Source: Clostridia bacterium (GTDB lineage Bacteria > Bacillota > Clostridia > Christensenellales > Borkfalkiaceae). From it: DNA of 51,642 nt. The position numbers and the translations under genes are program-made. Location: contig JAGAOR010000040.1 of assembly GCA_017623605.1 (NCBI GenBank), forward strand, positions 1 through 51,642, given 5' to 3'. Of the stretch, positions 28,170 to 37,190 are shown one piece after another; the stretch's first letter is position 1, and the number at the start of each line of letters is the position of its first letter. Below the pieces are notes generated by a model that saw only the letters and a list, made by a program, of their open reading frames with translations, was not told the origin of the DNA and ran no database searches.

Positions 28170-29657
28170 ATGTCAATCAAACCGCAATATGAAACCTACC
28201 GTTACACGGGCGAAGTTGCCCGCTTGCAAAGTCAATCCATCGTAGAATGTCGTCTGCCGGGGAGCGAGATCGGCAGTATTTTAGCCGTGCAGGCTTCCGC
28301 TGTGCCTACCGAATGTGTGTGCGCAGACGGCGAAGTCCGTTATAGCGGCAAGCTTACGCTTTGCGTTGTATACGAGGACGGAAACCGTAAAATTTGTCGC
28401 GCGGAACGGGGCGCGGAGTTTTTCCATAAGGCAGAAGGGCGCGACGTTTCGCCTGCCTGTTTTGCCAAAGCCGCGTTTTCCACCGACAACGTTTCCTATC
28501 GCCGCGAGGGTTCGGGGTTGTATATCTCCGTGATCGTGGGCGCAGATATATTCGTTTACGGTGGCAAACAAATCGAATACCTCGTTGGCGGTGAGGGCGT
28601 CGTGGCGAAAAAGGATACGATCACGCTTCGAAAAACCGTTTGCGTTTCGGGAGAAACCGAGGCGGAGGATGAATTTGAAACCGATTACGTAGGAGATATT
28701 TTATTGCACGGCGAAAATGCCGTGATAACCCGTGTGAGTGTGGGCGCAGGGCAGATTGATATGGAGGGCGAGCTTAATTTGCACGTGTGTGTTCTAAAAG
28801 AGGACGACACGGTGTGTTCCTACGAGCGGCTAATCCCCTTGCGCTTGCAAATCCCGTGCGAGGAAGCGTTTGGGCGGGTTACGGCAAGTGCGCGTGTGTG
28901 CGTGAAGTCCGCAACTCTTACTGCGGGCGTGGACGAGGAAAAGGGCAAGAGCAAAATCGTGTTTTCCTACGCGCTCGCCGCAGATTGCTTCTTGTATTCA
29001 GAAGACGAGCTTGCGATTGCTTCCGACGCGTTTTCTACGGAAGCGGAGCTTATCTTGAAAAAAGCAAACGACGAGGGCAGGTATTTAACGAAGCTTGTAA
29101 AATGCGTCGAACGTGTGAGCGGCGTTGCCGCGCTTTCGCCTACCGTGGAAGGGGAATACGCGTTGGCGGCGGCGGTGTTGCCGCGCGCAGAAATTACCTG
29201 TCGTAAAACGGAGAACGCATTTGAAGCGGAGGGAATTTTAAATGCAGAGGTACTATTGAGAGGCGCTGACGGCGGGCATAGAGCTTGTACCCTCTCCTTG
29301 CCCTTTGCTTTCCCGATCGACGTGCGCGCGGAATGCGTGGAGGCGGACTGTATTGTGTGTGGGCTCAACGTGCGTAGAAGTCGCGGCGGAGAAACGGAAG
29401 CGGAAGCCACGCTTAAAATTTGTTTGCGGGCGTATCAAAACGGCGAGTGGGCGTATCTCTCCGAAGCCGTCGAGGGCGAAGCTTTTGAGGAATCGGGTGC
29501 GGCAATCTCCATATTCGCGCTCCGCGCGGGGGAAGATCTTTGGCAAGTGGCAAAACGCCTTGCGCGCGATCCCGAAGAGTTGCAGAAAAGTAATCCCGAT
29601 CTTGCTTTTCCCGTAAAAGAGGGCGAAAGAATCTTCGTTTATCGGCAAATCAAGTAA
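28170..29657 (+). CDS. SPOCS (DUF3794) and LysM spore-coat-type protein
   Basis: A 495-residue protein built from repeated SPOCS-type beta domains, seen as recurring YTGEVARL, YSGKLTLCVVYE and MEGELNLHVCVL blocks. A single C-terminal LysM domain (about 446-494, LRAGEDLWQVAKRL...NPDL) follows. SPOCS proteins are found in spore-formers and are associated with spore coat or cortex assembly, and the LysM would bind peptidoglycan. No signal peptide is seen, consistent with a mother-cell cytoplasmic protein deposited on the forespore. The start at 28170 follows AAAGGGAG. A sigma-E/K-like promoter precedes it. Confidence 0.88.
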   Translation: MSIKPQYETYRYTGEVARLQSQSIVECRLPGSEIGSILAVQASAVPTECVCADGEVRYSGKLTLCVVYEDGNRKICRAERGAEFFHKAEGRDVSPACFAKAAFSTDNVSYRREGSGLYISVIVGADIFVYGGKQIEYLVGGEGVVAKKDTITLRKTVCVSGETEAEDEFETDYVGDILLHGENAVITRVSVGAGQIDMEGELNLHVCVLKEDDTVCSYERLIPLRLQIPCEEAFGRVTASARVCVKSATLTAGVDEEKGKSKIVFSYALAADCFLYSEDELAIASDAFSTEAELILKKANDEGRYLTKLVKCVERVSGVAALSPTVEGEYALAAAVLPRAEITCRKTENAFEAEGILNAEVLLRGADGGHRACTLSLPFAFPIDVRAECVEADCIVCGLNVRRSRGGETEAEATLKICLRAYQNGEWAYLSEAVEGEAFEESGAAISIFALRAGEDLWQVAKRLARDPEELQKSNPDLAFPVKEGERIFVYRQIK

Positions 29658-29684
29658 TTTTCACAAAAAACCTCTTTGAAAATA

Positions 29685-29753
29685 TTGTGTTTTTGCAAAA
29701 AATATGGTACAATTAAATTGGAAGAACCGACGCGGCGGGGTGATCCCCGCCGC
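29685..29753 (+). promoter_or_regulatory. ispE promoter and leader hairpin
   Basis: TTGTGT (29685-29690), a 17-base spacer and TACAAT (29708-29713) form a plausible sigma-A promoter. The leader then carries a perfect nine-base GC hairpin, GCGGCGGGG-TGAT-CCCCGCCGC (29732-29753). It has no T-run, so it is more likely an mRNA-stability element than a terminator. Confidence 0.6.
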
Positions 29754-29772
29754 TACTCGTATAGGAGAGAGA

Positions 29773-30708
29773 ATGAACACGGTCAAAATTAAGGCGTATG
29801 CAAAAATCAATCTCACGCTGGAAATCGTGGGGAGCAAGGGCGGTTTTCATTTGCTGGATTCCCTCGTGGCAAGCGTTGATCTGTTCGATTTGATCGTACT
29901 CAAAAAACGCAAGGACGGACTTTCTTCCATTACGATGCGCGGGTTGAATAGTGAAACGATTCCACCTGAAAAAAATAACGCCCTCAAAGCCGCCGAACTT
30001 TTTTCTCAAAAATTCGGCGTGAACGGCGCAGATATTACCGTGTATAAAAATATACCTATGGGCGCGGGACTTGGCGGCTCGTCGGCGGACGCGAGCGGGG
30101 TGTTGAACGGTATGGCAAGGCTTTACGGGATTACGGACGAAAGGGAGATCGACGCCCTTGCGGACGAGCTTGGAAGCGATACGAAATATATGCGAAAGGG
30201 CGGTTTTGCGCGTATGCGTGGCAGAGGCGATTGCGTTACGCCGCTTGCAATCGGGGGGACGCTGTATTTTCTTGCGTTATTGCCGCGAACGTCCGTGGAT
30301 ACGGGCGCGTGTTATAAAGAATACGACGCTTCTCCTACGAAAACGGACAAGGAAAACGCTACCGAGAAAGCGATTGAGGCTTTGGGGACGAAAACCTTGG
30401 GAGAGATGGGCAGGTATTTAACGAACGACCTTTTCCCGCCTGCTGCAAGGCTAAATAGCGAGGTGGAAAAAGCCTATGCGGAGGCTTTATCGTTTTCACC
30501 GCTTGGAGTGGTTATGACGGGATCGGGGAGCTGCGTGCTTGCCCTGTTTGAAACGCGAGAACTGTGCGAATGGGCAAAGAGCAGATATAAGGGCAAGTGC
30601 CGCGCGTTCGTTTTAAAAACGGTTTTGCCCGACGTGCAAGAAAAAAGAACTTGGAGAAATCCGTTCGTATTGAGCGCAGAGGAGCTTGAACGAGCGGAAG
30701 AAGAATAA
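29773..30708 (+). CDS. ispE: 4-diphosphocytidyl-2-C-methyl-D-erythritol kinase
   Basis: A 311-residue GHMP kinase of the MEP isoprenoid pathway. Its N-terminal AYAKINLTLEIVG carries the catalytic-type Lys11. The ATP loop PMGAGLGGSSADA is at 95-107, and the C-terminal GHMP motif is VVMTGSGSCVLALFE. I start at the ATG at 29773, preceded by GGAGAG. The open frame extends 23 codons further upstream, across the leader hairpin, without a ribosome site. Co-location with veg and a spore-coat gene is common in Bacillota. Confidence 0.95.
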   Translation: MNTVKIKAYAKINLTLEIVGSKGGFHLLDSLVASVDLFDLIVLKKRKDGLSSITMRGLNSETIPPEKNNALKAAELFSQKFGVNGADITVYKNIPMGAGLGGSSADASGVLNGMARLYGITDEREIDALADELGSDTKYMRKGGFARMRGRGDCVTPLAIGGTLYFLALLPRTSVDTGACYKEYDASPTKTDKENATEKAIEALGTKTLGEMGRYLTNDLFPPAARLNSEVEKAYAEALSFSPLGVVMTGSGSCVLALFETRELCEWAKSRYKGKCRAFVLKTVLPDVQEKRTWRNPFVLSAEELERAEEE

Positions 30709-30721
30709 AAGGGAGGCAGAT

Positions 30722-31693
30722 ATGGAAGAAAGAATAATAGACGACGAATACGGCAGAGGCGTACGCTTGAAAAAGACGAAAGAGGGCTACGTGGACGTAA
30801 CGGACGAGGAGCTGGAAAACGGCGAGGCGGAAGGGGAAGAAGCGGTGTTCGCGTTCCCTGCGTTTGATGCGGACGAGGACGATGAAGAGCTCGTGAGCTT
30901 AACGCCCGAACAGGCGGCGGAGCTTCGTAAGCAAAAGGAAGAAGCTGCGTTAAGGCGTAAAGCCGATTACGAGCGTTGTTGCAAAGAGGGCGACGAGCTT
31001 TTGAAAACGGGCAGCTTCCGCGCGGCGGAATTGAAATTTGAAAAGGCGCTCGCTCTTGACGAGGAGGCTACCGAAGCTTCTGTGGGATATTGGCGGGCGA
31101 AAACTTCCGATTTTGCAGAATCCGACGTGTTGATCGGGGAATACGTGGAGGCAGGGATCGAAAGCCTGGAATACGACCTTGGCTATAAAGCAGTGGAAGT
31201 CTTGAAGAAAGAATATAAAGAGATATTTGAAAAGCGGGTGAAAGAGCTTTCCGAAGAGGAAACACCGCTCGCGGAAACGGTAGAAGAAAAGCAATCGGCG
31301 CGGCGAGCCGTGCTGAAAGCGCGTTTGAAGCGTTCGACGATTGGCTTTATCACGGCTCTCGTTCCGACGGCGGCACTGATCGTGTTGACGATCGTATTCG
31401 GATTGAGTAATTTCACTACCCGCGAAAACACGTTCGTTTTACCCACCGTTTTATGCGGCGTTGGGTTCGTAATTTGCTTCATTGCGTTTATCGTGCTTGC
31501 AAATAAATGGATTAACGATTTGCGTATGCGCGCGGCGAACGAAAAACTGTCCTCAACCGAAGACGGCGCGCGACTCGTGGAGTTGCGCGAATATAAGGAA
31601 TTGTATCTTGCGCTTTTAGAGGGCGCGGAAAACGGCGTGGCGGTAGAAGTGGAAGAAATAGAAGAAATAGACGAAGCGGACGAAGAAAAATAA
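30722..31693 (+). CDS. TPR-like protein with two membrane helices, hypothetical
   Basis: A 323-residue protein of unknown function. An acidic N-terminus (about 1-65) is followed by a charged helical region with one tetratricopeptide-like unit (GDELLKTGSFRAAELKFEKALALDEEA, about 97-123). Two hydrophobic helices lie near 208-230 and 238-261, and the tail is helical and ends in an acidic run. The start at 30722 follows GGGAGG and is 13 bases after ispE, so the two are probably co-transcribed. A terminator follows. The topology places both charged ends in the cytoplasm. Family not recognised. Confidence 0.8.
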   Translation: MEERIIDDEYGRGVRLKKTKEGYVDVTDEELENGEAEGEEAVFAFPAFDADEDDEELVSLTPEQAAELRKQKEEAALRRKADYERCCKEGDELLKTGSFRAAELKFEKALALDEEATEASVGYWRAKTSDFAESDVLIGEYVEAGIESLEYDLGYKAVEVLKKEYKEIFEKRVKELSEEETPLAETVEEKQSARRAVLKARLKRSTIGFITALVPTAALIVLTIVFGLSNFTTRENTFVLPTVLCGVGFVICFIAFIVLANKWINDLRMRAANEKLSSTEDGARLVELREYKELYLALLEGAENGVAVEVEEIEEIDEADEEK

Positions 31694-31698
31694 GAAGG

Positions 31699-31720
31699 AA
31701 CGGGGCAAAACCCCGTTTTT
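31699..31720 (+). terminator. terminator after the TPR-like gene
   Basis: The stem AACGGGG (31699-31705) and CCCCGTT (31711-31717) has loop CAAAA and is followed by a T-run. Confidence 0.88.
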
Positions 31721-31733
31721 CATTTTCATTTTG

Positions 31734-31763
31734 TTGCGTTTTTTGCGCGTGTTGTGGTATAAT
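31734..31763 (+). promoter_or_regulatory. promoter of the ABC exporter operon (probably leaderless)
   Basis: TTGCGT (31734-31739), an 18-base spacer, and TATAAT (31758-31763) with TG one base before it (extended -10). The ATG of the first gene is at 31770, where transcription should begin. No ribosome site lies between. Confidence 0.7.
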
Positions 31764-31769
31764 GATGCT

Positions 31770-33524
31770 ATGAAAAAATTGTTGACGTATTTCAAACCTT
31801 ATAAATGGCAAAGTCTGCTCGGACCGCTGTTTAAGCTACTCGAAGCGACGTTCGAATTACTCGTACCTTTCGTGGTGGGGCTAATCGTCGATCGTGGGTT
31901 GGGTGAAGCAGTAAACGGCGGCTATCCTAACGCCGATTTCGGCTTTATTGCCTGGATGTGCGGTTTGCTTGCCGTGTTCGGGATTGTGGGGCTTTTCTTT
32001 TCCGTGATTGCGCAGTATTTCGCCGCGCGCACGGCAACGGGCGTTTCCGCGGGGATTCGCCGCGATTTGTTCAAAAAAATACAATCGCTTTCCTATCGCG
32101 ATATTGATAAAATGGGCGAGGCGACGATGCTTACCCGTATGACGGGGGATCTCGACCGCTTTCAATCGGGCGTCAATCTCGCGCTCCGTTTGTTTTTGCG
32201 TTCGCCCTTTATCGTGTTCGGTGCAATGTTCACGGCTTTTTTAATTGATCCGCAATCAATCGGTACGTTCGCGCTTACGATCGGCGTGCTTGCAATCGTC
32301 GTGTACGCGGTGATGTTTGCGTGTATGCCCCTTTATAAACGTACGCAAGAAAAACTGGACAAGGTGCTTTTGTCTACGCGGGAAAATTTAACGGGCGCGC
32401 GAGTGCTTCGCGCGTTCTGTCGCGAGGATCGCGAGCGAGAAGCATTTCATACGCGCAACGGCGATCTCACCGCAGGCAGAAAGTTCGTGGGGGCAATCGC
32501 CGCCATTACCAACCCGCTCACTTACGTGCTCGTCAATGGCGGGATTATATTATTACTATACACGGGCGCACTTCGCGTGGACGGCGGCGCGCTTTCGCAA
32601 GGCAGCGTGATCGCGCTTTATAATCTAATGGGGCAAATTTTGATTGAGCTTATCAAACTTGCGAATTTGATCGTAACCGTAACAAAAGCGGCGGCGTGTG
32701 GAGAGCGTATTCAAGCGGTACTCGATATGCAACCCTCCTTGGAGCTTGTATCGGGCGAGACGCGGGAAACGGGCGGCGCGTTCGTGCGCTTTGAAAACGT
32801 AAGCTTACAATATAACGCGGGCGCAGAGCCTGCGCTTGAAAATATCAATTTATCCGTGGAGAGAGGGCAAACGGTCGGGATTATCGGCGGTACGGGTTCG
32901 GGCAAGAGCTCGCTTGTGAATTTAATACCTCATTTTTACGACGTAAGCGGGGGGCAGGTATCCGTTGACGGACAAAACGTGCAGTCGGAAAGTCTGCAAA
33001 AATATCTGCGTGAAAAAATAGGCGTCGTGCCGCAAAAGGCGGTTTTATTCAAAGGCACGTTGCGTGAAAACTTGCTTTGGGGCAAGGCGGAGGCGACGGA
33101 GGACGAGCTTTGGGAGGCGTTGGAAAAGGCGCAAGCGGCAGAGTTCGTGCGTGAAAAGGGCGGGCTCGATTGCCCCGTGGCACAGGGCGGCAAGAATTTC
33201 TCCGGCGGGCAAAAGCAACGCTTGACGATCGCCCGCGCGCTTGTAAGAAAACCCGAAATTTTGATTTTGGACGATTCCTCTTCCGCGCTCGATTATGCAA
33301 CGGACGCCGCGCTTCGCAAAAATATCCGCGCGCTTTCCACGACGACGTTTATCGTGTCGCAACGCGCTTCTTCGGTGCGCGACGCAGATAAAATTTTAGT
33401 CCTTGACGACGGCAAGGCTGTGGGCGAGGGTACGCACGGTGAGCTTATGCGCTCGTGCGAAGTATACCGCGAAATTTATTTTTCACAATATGAAAACGAC
33501 GAAAAGGAGGGCGCGGCGATATGA
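31770..33524 (+). CDS. ABC exporter half-transporter, subunit 1
   Basis: A 584-residue type IV ABC half-transporter with six membrane helices (about 1-310) and a nucleotide-binding domain. Walker A GGTGSGKSS is near 372-380, the canonical signature FSGGQKQRLTIARAL near 476, and Walker B LILDDSSSALD near 498. The residue after Walker B is Asp instead of the catalytic Glu. This fits the non-catalytic half of a heterodimer such as Thermotoga TM287/288 or BmrCD. The only supported start is ATG 31770; the open frame upstream runs through the promoter. It overlaps subunit 2 by ATGA. Substrate unknown; multidrug or lipid-like efflux is common in the family. Confidence 0.93.
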   Translation: MKKLLTYFKPYKWQSLLGPLFKLLEATFELLVPFVVGLIVDRGLGEAVNGGYPNADFGFIAWMCGLLAVFGIVGLFFSVIAQYFAARTATGVSAGIRRDLFKKIQSLSYRDIDKMGEATMLTRMTGDLDRFQSGVNLALRLFLRSPFIVFGAMFTAFLIDPQSIGTFALTIGVLAIVVYAVMFACMPLYKRTQEKLDKVLLSTRENLTGARVLRAFCREDREREAFHTRNGDLTAGRKFVGAIAAITNPLTYVLVNGGIILLLYTGALRVDGGALSQGSVIALYNLMGQILIELIKLANLIVTVTKAAACGERIQAVLDMQPSLELVSGETRETGGAFVRFENVSLQYNAGAEPALENINLSVERGQTVGIIGGTGSGKSSLVNLIPHFYDVSGGQVSVDGQNVQSESLQKYLREKIGVVPQKAVLFKGTLRENLLWGKAEATEDELWEALEKAQAAEFVREKGGLDCPVAQGGKNFSGGQKQRLTIARALVRKPEILILDDSSSALDYATDAALRKNIRALSTTTFIVSQRASSVRDADKILVLDDGKAVGEGTHGELMRSCEVYREIYFSQYENDEKEGAAI

Positions 33525-35245
33525 AGAAAAAGACGACGCTTTCCCGTATACTTTCTTACGTAGGAAAATACCCCCTTTCGCTCGTAGGTTCGCTATTGTT
33601 CGCGCTTCTTTCGGTGGTGGGCACGCTGTTCGTGCCCGTGTTCCTCGGCGACGCGATTGATTGTATCGTGGCGGGAAACGTCGATTGGGTGGGGTTGAAA
33701 TTGCAATTTATCAAAACGGCGGTGGCGGCAGGCGTTGCGGCGGTGGGGCAATGGCTCACGAGTCTTTGTAATAACCGTATTTCGTGTAACGTGGTGCGTG
33801 ATTTACGCAAAGACGCGTTTGCGAAAATCGGCGCACTTCCGCTGGGATATATTGATACACACCCGCGCGGAGATATAGTCAGCCGCGTGGTTGCCGACGC
33901 CGATCAGTTTTCCGAGGGGTTATTGATGGGCTTCACGCAATTCTTCACGGGCGTTTTAACGATCGTCGGTACGTTGCTTTTTATGCTGTTTACGAACGTG
34001 AAAATCGCTCTTGCCGTGGTGCTGCTCACGCCCGCTTCCCTTTTAATCGCGCGGTTCGTGGCAACGCATACGCATAAGTTTTTCGTAGAGCAAACGGAGG
34101 CGCGAGGCGAGCAGATGGCGTTTGCGGAGGAGGCGATCGCGGGTTTGAAAACGACGCAAGCGTTCGCGCGCGAAAAGGCAAACGAGGAAAAATTCGATCG
34201 TTTGAACGCGCGCCTGGAAAAGGCGTCGTTGAACGCTACGTTCTATTCCTCGCTCGTCAATCCCTCCACCCGCTTTATCAATAACCTCGTTTACGCCACC
34301 GTGGCTTTGATAGGGGCGTTCGACGTGGCAAACGGCATATTTACCGTGGGTGGACTTACGAAATTTTTGTCCTATTCTAATCAATATACCAAACCTTTCA
34401 ACGAGATTTCGGGCGTGATCACCGAGCTCAAAGGCGCGTTCGTTTGTGCGGCGCGTATCTTCGAGCTGATTGACGAAGCGGAAGAGCCGAGTGATCAGGG
34501 TTTGCCCTCGCTTGGACAAGCGAAAGGGAACGTAAGTTTACAAAACGTGTATTTTTCCTATACGCCCTCGCGCAAACTGATAGAAAACCTTTCCCTGTCC
34601 GTTTCCACGGGAAAACGGGTGGCGATCGTTGGGAAAACGGGTTCGGGCAAGACTACGCTTATCAATCTTTTGATGCGGTTTTACGACGTAGATAAGGGGC
34701 AGGTATGCGTTGACGGTAAAAACGTGCGAGAAATCACCCGCCGTTCACTTCGAGAAAACTACGGTATGGTTTTGCAGGAAACGTGGCTAAAAAACGGCAC
34801 GGTGCGGGAGAATATTAAGCTTGGAAAGCCGTCTGCTTCGGACGAGGAAATGATCGCGGCGGCAAAAGCGGCGCACGCGCACGGGTTTATTAAGCATATG
34901 GAAAAGGGCTACGATACCGTCCTTTCAGAAAACGGAACGATTTCCGAGGGACAAAGACAGCTTTTATGTATTGCGCGAATTATGCTCGCGTTGCCGCCTA
35001 TGCTTATTTTGGACGAGGCGACTTCTTCCATCGACACGCGCACGGAACGGAAAATTGGCGACGCGTTTGAATGGCTTATGCAGGGTAGAACAACGTTTAT
35101 CGTTGCGCACAGGCTTTCCACGATCCAAAACGCCGACGTGATTTTGGTTATGGAAAACGGGCGGGTTGTACAGCAAGGCACGCATACCGAGTTGTTGCAA
35201 AAGGGCGGGGCGTACGCCGAGCTTTATAACGGACAATTCGCGTAA
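33521..35245 (+). CDS. ABC exporter half-transporter, subunit 2
   Basis: A 574-residue partner of the upstream half-transporter. Six membrane helices lie at about 1-310. Walker A GKTGSGKTT is near 370-378, a degenerate signature ISEGQRQLLCIARIM near 475, and Walker B LILDEATSSID near 494 with the catalytic Glu present. In the heterodimer its weak SEGQ signature would face the Asp-type Walker B of subunit 1, leaving one degenerate and one active ATP site. It is translationally coupled through the four-base overlap. Substrate unknown. Confidence 0.93.
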   Translation: MKKKTTLSRILSYVGKYPLSLVGSLLFALLSVVGTLFVPVFLGDAIDCIVAGNVDWVGLKLQFIKTAVAAGVAAVGQWLTSLCNNRISCNVVRDLRKDAFAKIGALPLGYIDTHPRGDIVSRVVADADQFSEGLLMGFTQFFTGVLTIVGTLLFMLFTNVKIALAVVLLTPASLLIARFVATHTHKFFVEQTEARGEQMAFAEEAIAGLKTTQAFAREKANEEKFDRLNARLEKASLNATFYSSLVNPSTRFINNLVYATVALIGAFDVANGIFTVGGLTKFLSYSNQYTKPFNEISGVITELKGAFVCAARIFELIDEAEEPSDQGLPSLGQAKGNVSLQNVYFSYTPSRKLIENLSLSVSTGKRVAIVGKTGSGKTTLINLLMRFYDVDKGQVCVDGKNVREITRRSLRENYGMVLQETWLKNGTVRENIKLGKPSASDEEMIAAAKAAHAHGFIKHMEKGYDTVLSENGTISEGQRQLLCIARIMLALPPMLILDEATSSIDTRTERKIGDAFEWLMQGRTTFIVAHRLSTIQNADVILVMENGRVVQQGTHTELLQKGGAYAELYNGQFA

Positions 35246-35265
35246 AAGGATTAAGGAAACGAACG

Positions 35266-36870
35266 ATGAAAAAACAGAAATTAAGCGTGTATGAAAATGC
35301 GTTACAGCTTCTCGTCGTCGGGGCAGTAACGGGCGTGTTTGCTGGTGCAATCGTAACTCTTTACAATCTTTGCGCTAAACAGGGCGAAGCGATTTCGCGC
35401 GATTGTTACGCATTCGTGCGAGCGAATCCGGTTTGTATTCCCCTGCTTTTGCTCGTGATCGGCTTGGGTGCGTTTTTACTTTCGGTCGCGGTGTATTTCG
35501 TGCCTATGGTAAAGGGAAGCGGGATCCCGCAAACGGAGGGCGCAACGCGCGGCGTGTTGCACTTCAAATGGTATCGCGATGCGGCGGTGATGTTCGCCGC
35601 GAGTCTCGTGAGTATTTTTATGGGCTTATCGGCGGGTAGCGAAGGACCGAGTTTGCATATCGGCGCAGCGAGCGGAGAGGGCGTGGCACACCTACTCAAA
35701 CGCAACGAAATGATACGCCGTTATCAGGTTACGGGCGGGGCTTGTGCGGGACTTGCCGTGGCGTTTAACGCGCCGCTTACGGGGATGGCGTTTGCTTTTG
35801 AGGAAGCGCATAAACGCTTCACTCCCGAAGTGTTTATTTGCGCTTTTTCGTCCGTAATCTTTGCGTTGATCACCCGCGGGATTTTGTATAGCGCGTTACA
35901 GTTGACGACGGAAAGCTTTTTCACAAGTTACGTTTTTCCGCACGGCGCGGTTTCCGATTTTCGTTTTTATCTGTTTATCGTCCTTTCTGCCACCGTGTGC
36001 GGCGTGGTGGGCGTGTTGCTCTATAAAACGGTGTTTTTTATTCGTAGCGTGTTTGGGAAAATACACGCGAAAACGCCCTTTCAAACGACTTTTTTCCGAA
36101 TCTTGATTGCAGTTTTGATCGGCGGCGTGGCGGCGCTTATAACCGCAGAGATTATGGGTGGCGGGCACCACTTAATCGAGGGGTTGGGTACGCACGGCGG
36201 TACGAGCGGGATTGCCTTGGAAAGGACGCTTGGCTTATCGCTTGTAGGAACGCTGTTGCTCGTTTGCGCGCTTAAATTTCTGCTTACGGGCGTGAATATG
36301 GGCGCGGGAGTGCCTTGCGGGGCGTTTATTCCTATGCTTGCCGTGGGGGCTTGCATTGGAGCGTTGCTAAATCTCGCTTGGACGAGGCTGGGTATGGACG
36401 CGGCGTATTGTGATTTTCTCGTTATGGTATGTATGGCGGCGTTCTTTACGGCGATCGTGAAAGCACCGATCACGGGTATCGTTATGGTTTGCGAACTCAC
36501 GTGGAATTTTTCCGCGCTGTTGCCCGTTGTGATCGGCGTTTCGATCGGGTATTTTATCGGTGATCTTTCCAGAACGGACAGTATTTACGAAAAACTTTTG
36601 GAACTTTACGAAGAGGAAAGCGGCGTGCACGCGAACGCGGTGCGTACGATCTTTTCGTTTGCAATCGCGCGCGGCGCGATCGCAGAGAAGCGTGAAATAC
36701 GCGACGTGCTTTGGTCTTCGGGCGCAAGAGTTACTGAAATACTCCGCGGCGAGGAACGAATCGTGCCTGAGGGCGATACCGTGTTGCTTTGCGGCGACGT
36801 GCTAACGATTGAAGTAAAAACGAGCGAGCCGCAAAAGGTGAAGGACGAGCTAACGCACATTCTCGATTGA
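35266..36870 (+). CDS. ClC-family chloride transporter with RCK_C-type domain
   Basis: A 534-residue ClC protein. Anion-pathway motifs are GSGIPQTEG and GSEGPSLHIG; the Glu in the latter corresponds to the external gating glutamate. The segment AFAFEEAHKRF contains the position of the internal proton glutamate, so coupled H+/Cl- exchange is more likely than a passive channel. After about ten membrane helices, a C-terminal domain (about 455-534) resembles a TrkA/RCK C-terminal ligand-binding domain (VLWSSGARVTEI...EGDTVLLCGDVLTIE). It follows the ABC pair after 20 bases and precedes the sporulation promoter at 36872. Confidence 0.92.
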   Translation: MKKQKLSVYENALQLLVVGAVTGVFAGAIVTLYNLCAKQGEAISRDCYAFVRANPVCIPLLLLVIGLGAFLLSVAVYFVPMVKGSGIPQTEGATRGVLHFKWYRDAAVMFAASLVSIFMGLSAGSEGPSLHIGAASGEGVAHLLKRNEMIRRYQVTGGACAGLAVAFNAPLTGMAFAFEEAHKRFTPEVFICAFSSVIFALITRGILYSALQLTTESFFTSYVFPHGAVSDFRFYLFIVLSATVCGVVGVLLYKTVFFIRSVFGKIHAKTPFQTTFFRILIAVLIGGVAALITAEIMGGGHHLIEGLGTHGGTSGIALERTLGLSLVGTLLLVCALKFLLTGVNMGAGVPCGAFIPMLAVGACIGALLNLAWTRLGMDAAYCDFLVMVCMAAFFTAIVKAPITGIVMVCELTWNFSALLPVVIGVSIGYFIGDLSRTDSIYEKLLELYEEESGVHANAVRTIFSFAIARGAIAEKREIRDVLWSSGARVTEILRGEERIVPEGDTVLLCGDVLTIEVKTSEPQKVKDELTHILD

Positions 36871-36871
36871 C

Positions 36872-36900
36872 GAATATTCGTTTCCGCTCCCGCATATAGT
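36872..36900 (+). promoter_or_regulatory. sigma-E-type promoter of yqfCD
   Basis: GAATATT (36872-36878), a 14-base spacer, and CATATAGT (36893-36900). Against KMATATT-N14-CATACANT the -35 is perfect, the spacing exact, and one defined -10 base differs. Transcription would start near 36907, just ahead of the GGAGG of yqfC. Confidence 0.75.
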
Positions 36901-36918
36901 AACGCGTGGAGGTATGCG

Positions 36919-37185
36919 GTGAAGCTGTTGGACGAGATTTTTAAAAACGATACGCTCGCTTCGTTTGCAAGGTGTACGCTCATCGTTGGCGGCGGCGGAT
37001 ATTTCGAGGGTGTGAAAACGGTGGGCGATTTTACTCCTGAACGGATCGTGTTATATTTTTCAAAGGAAACGATCGTAATCGAGGGCGAAAATTTTTCCAT
37101 TGGGAAATATTGCGACGGCGATTTGCGTTTGCTTGGAAAAATCCGTTGTTGGCGGCTTGCAAGTGAGCCCTCCGAAGCGAGGTGA
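36919..37185 (+). CDS. yqfC: sporulation protein YqfC
   Basis: An 88-residue YabP/YqfC-family protein made in the mother cell under sigma-E in Bacillus. The family block is ERIVLYFSKETIVIEGENFSIGKYCDGDLRLLGKI. It starts with GTG at 36919, six bases after GGAGG (36908-36912); the nearby ATG at 36914 runs straight into a stop. It is followed directly by yqfD. A strong sigma-E-type promoter lies immediately upstream. Its exact role is not known, but the pair is a conserved sporulation marker. Confidence 0.92.
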   Translation: MKLLDEIFKNDTLASFARCTLIVGGGGYFEGVKTVGDFTPERIVLYFSKETIVIEGENFSIGKYCDGDLRLLGKIRCWRLASEPSEAR

Positions 37186-37190
37186 GGGTG

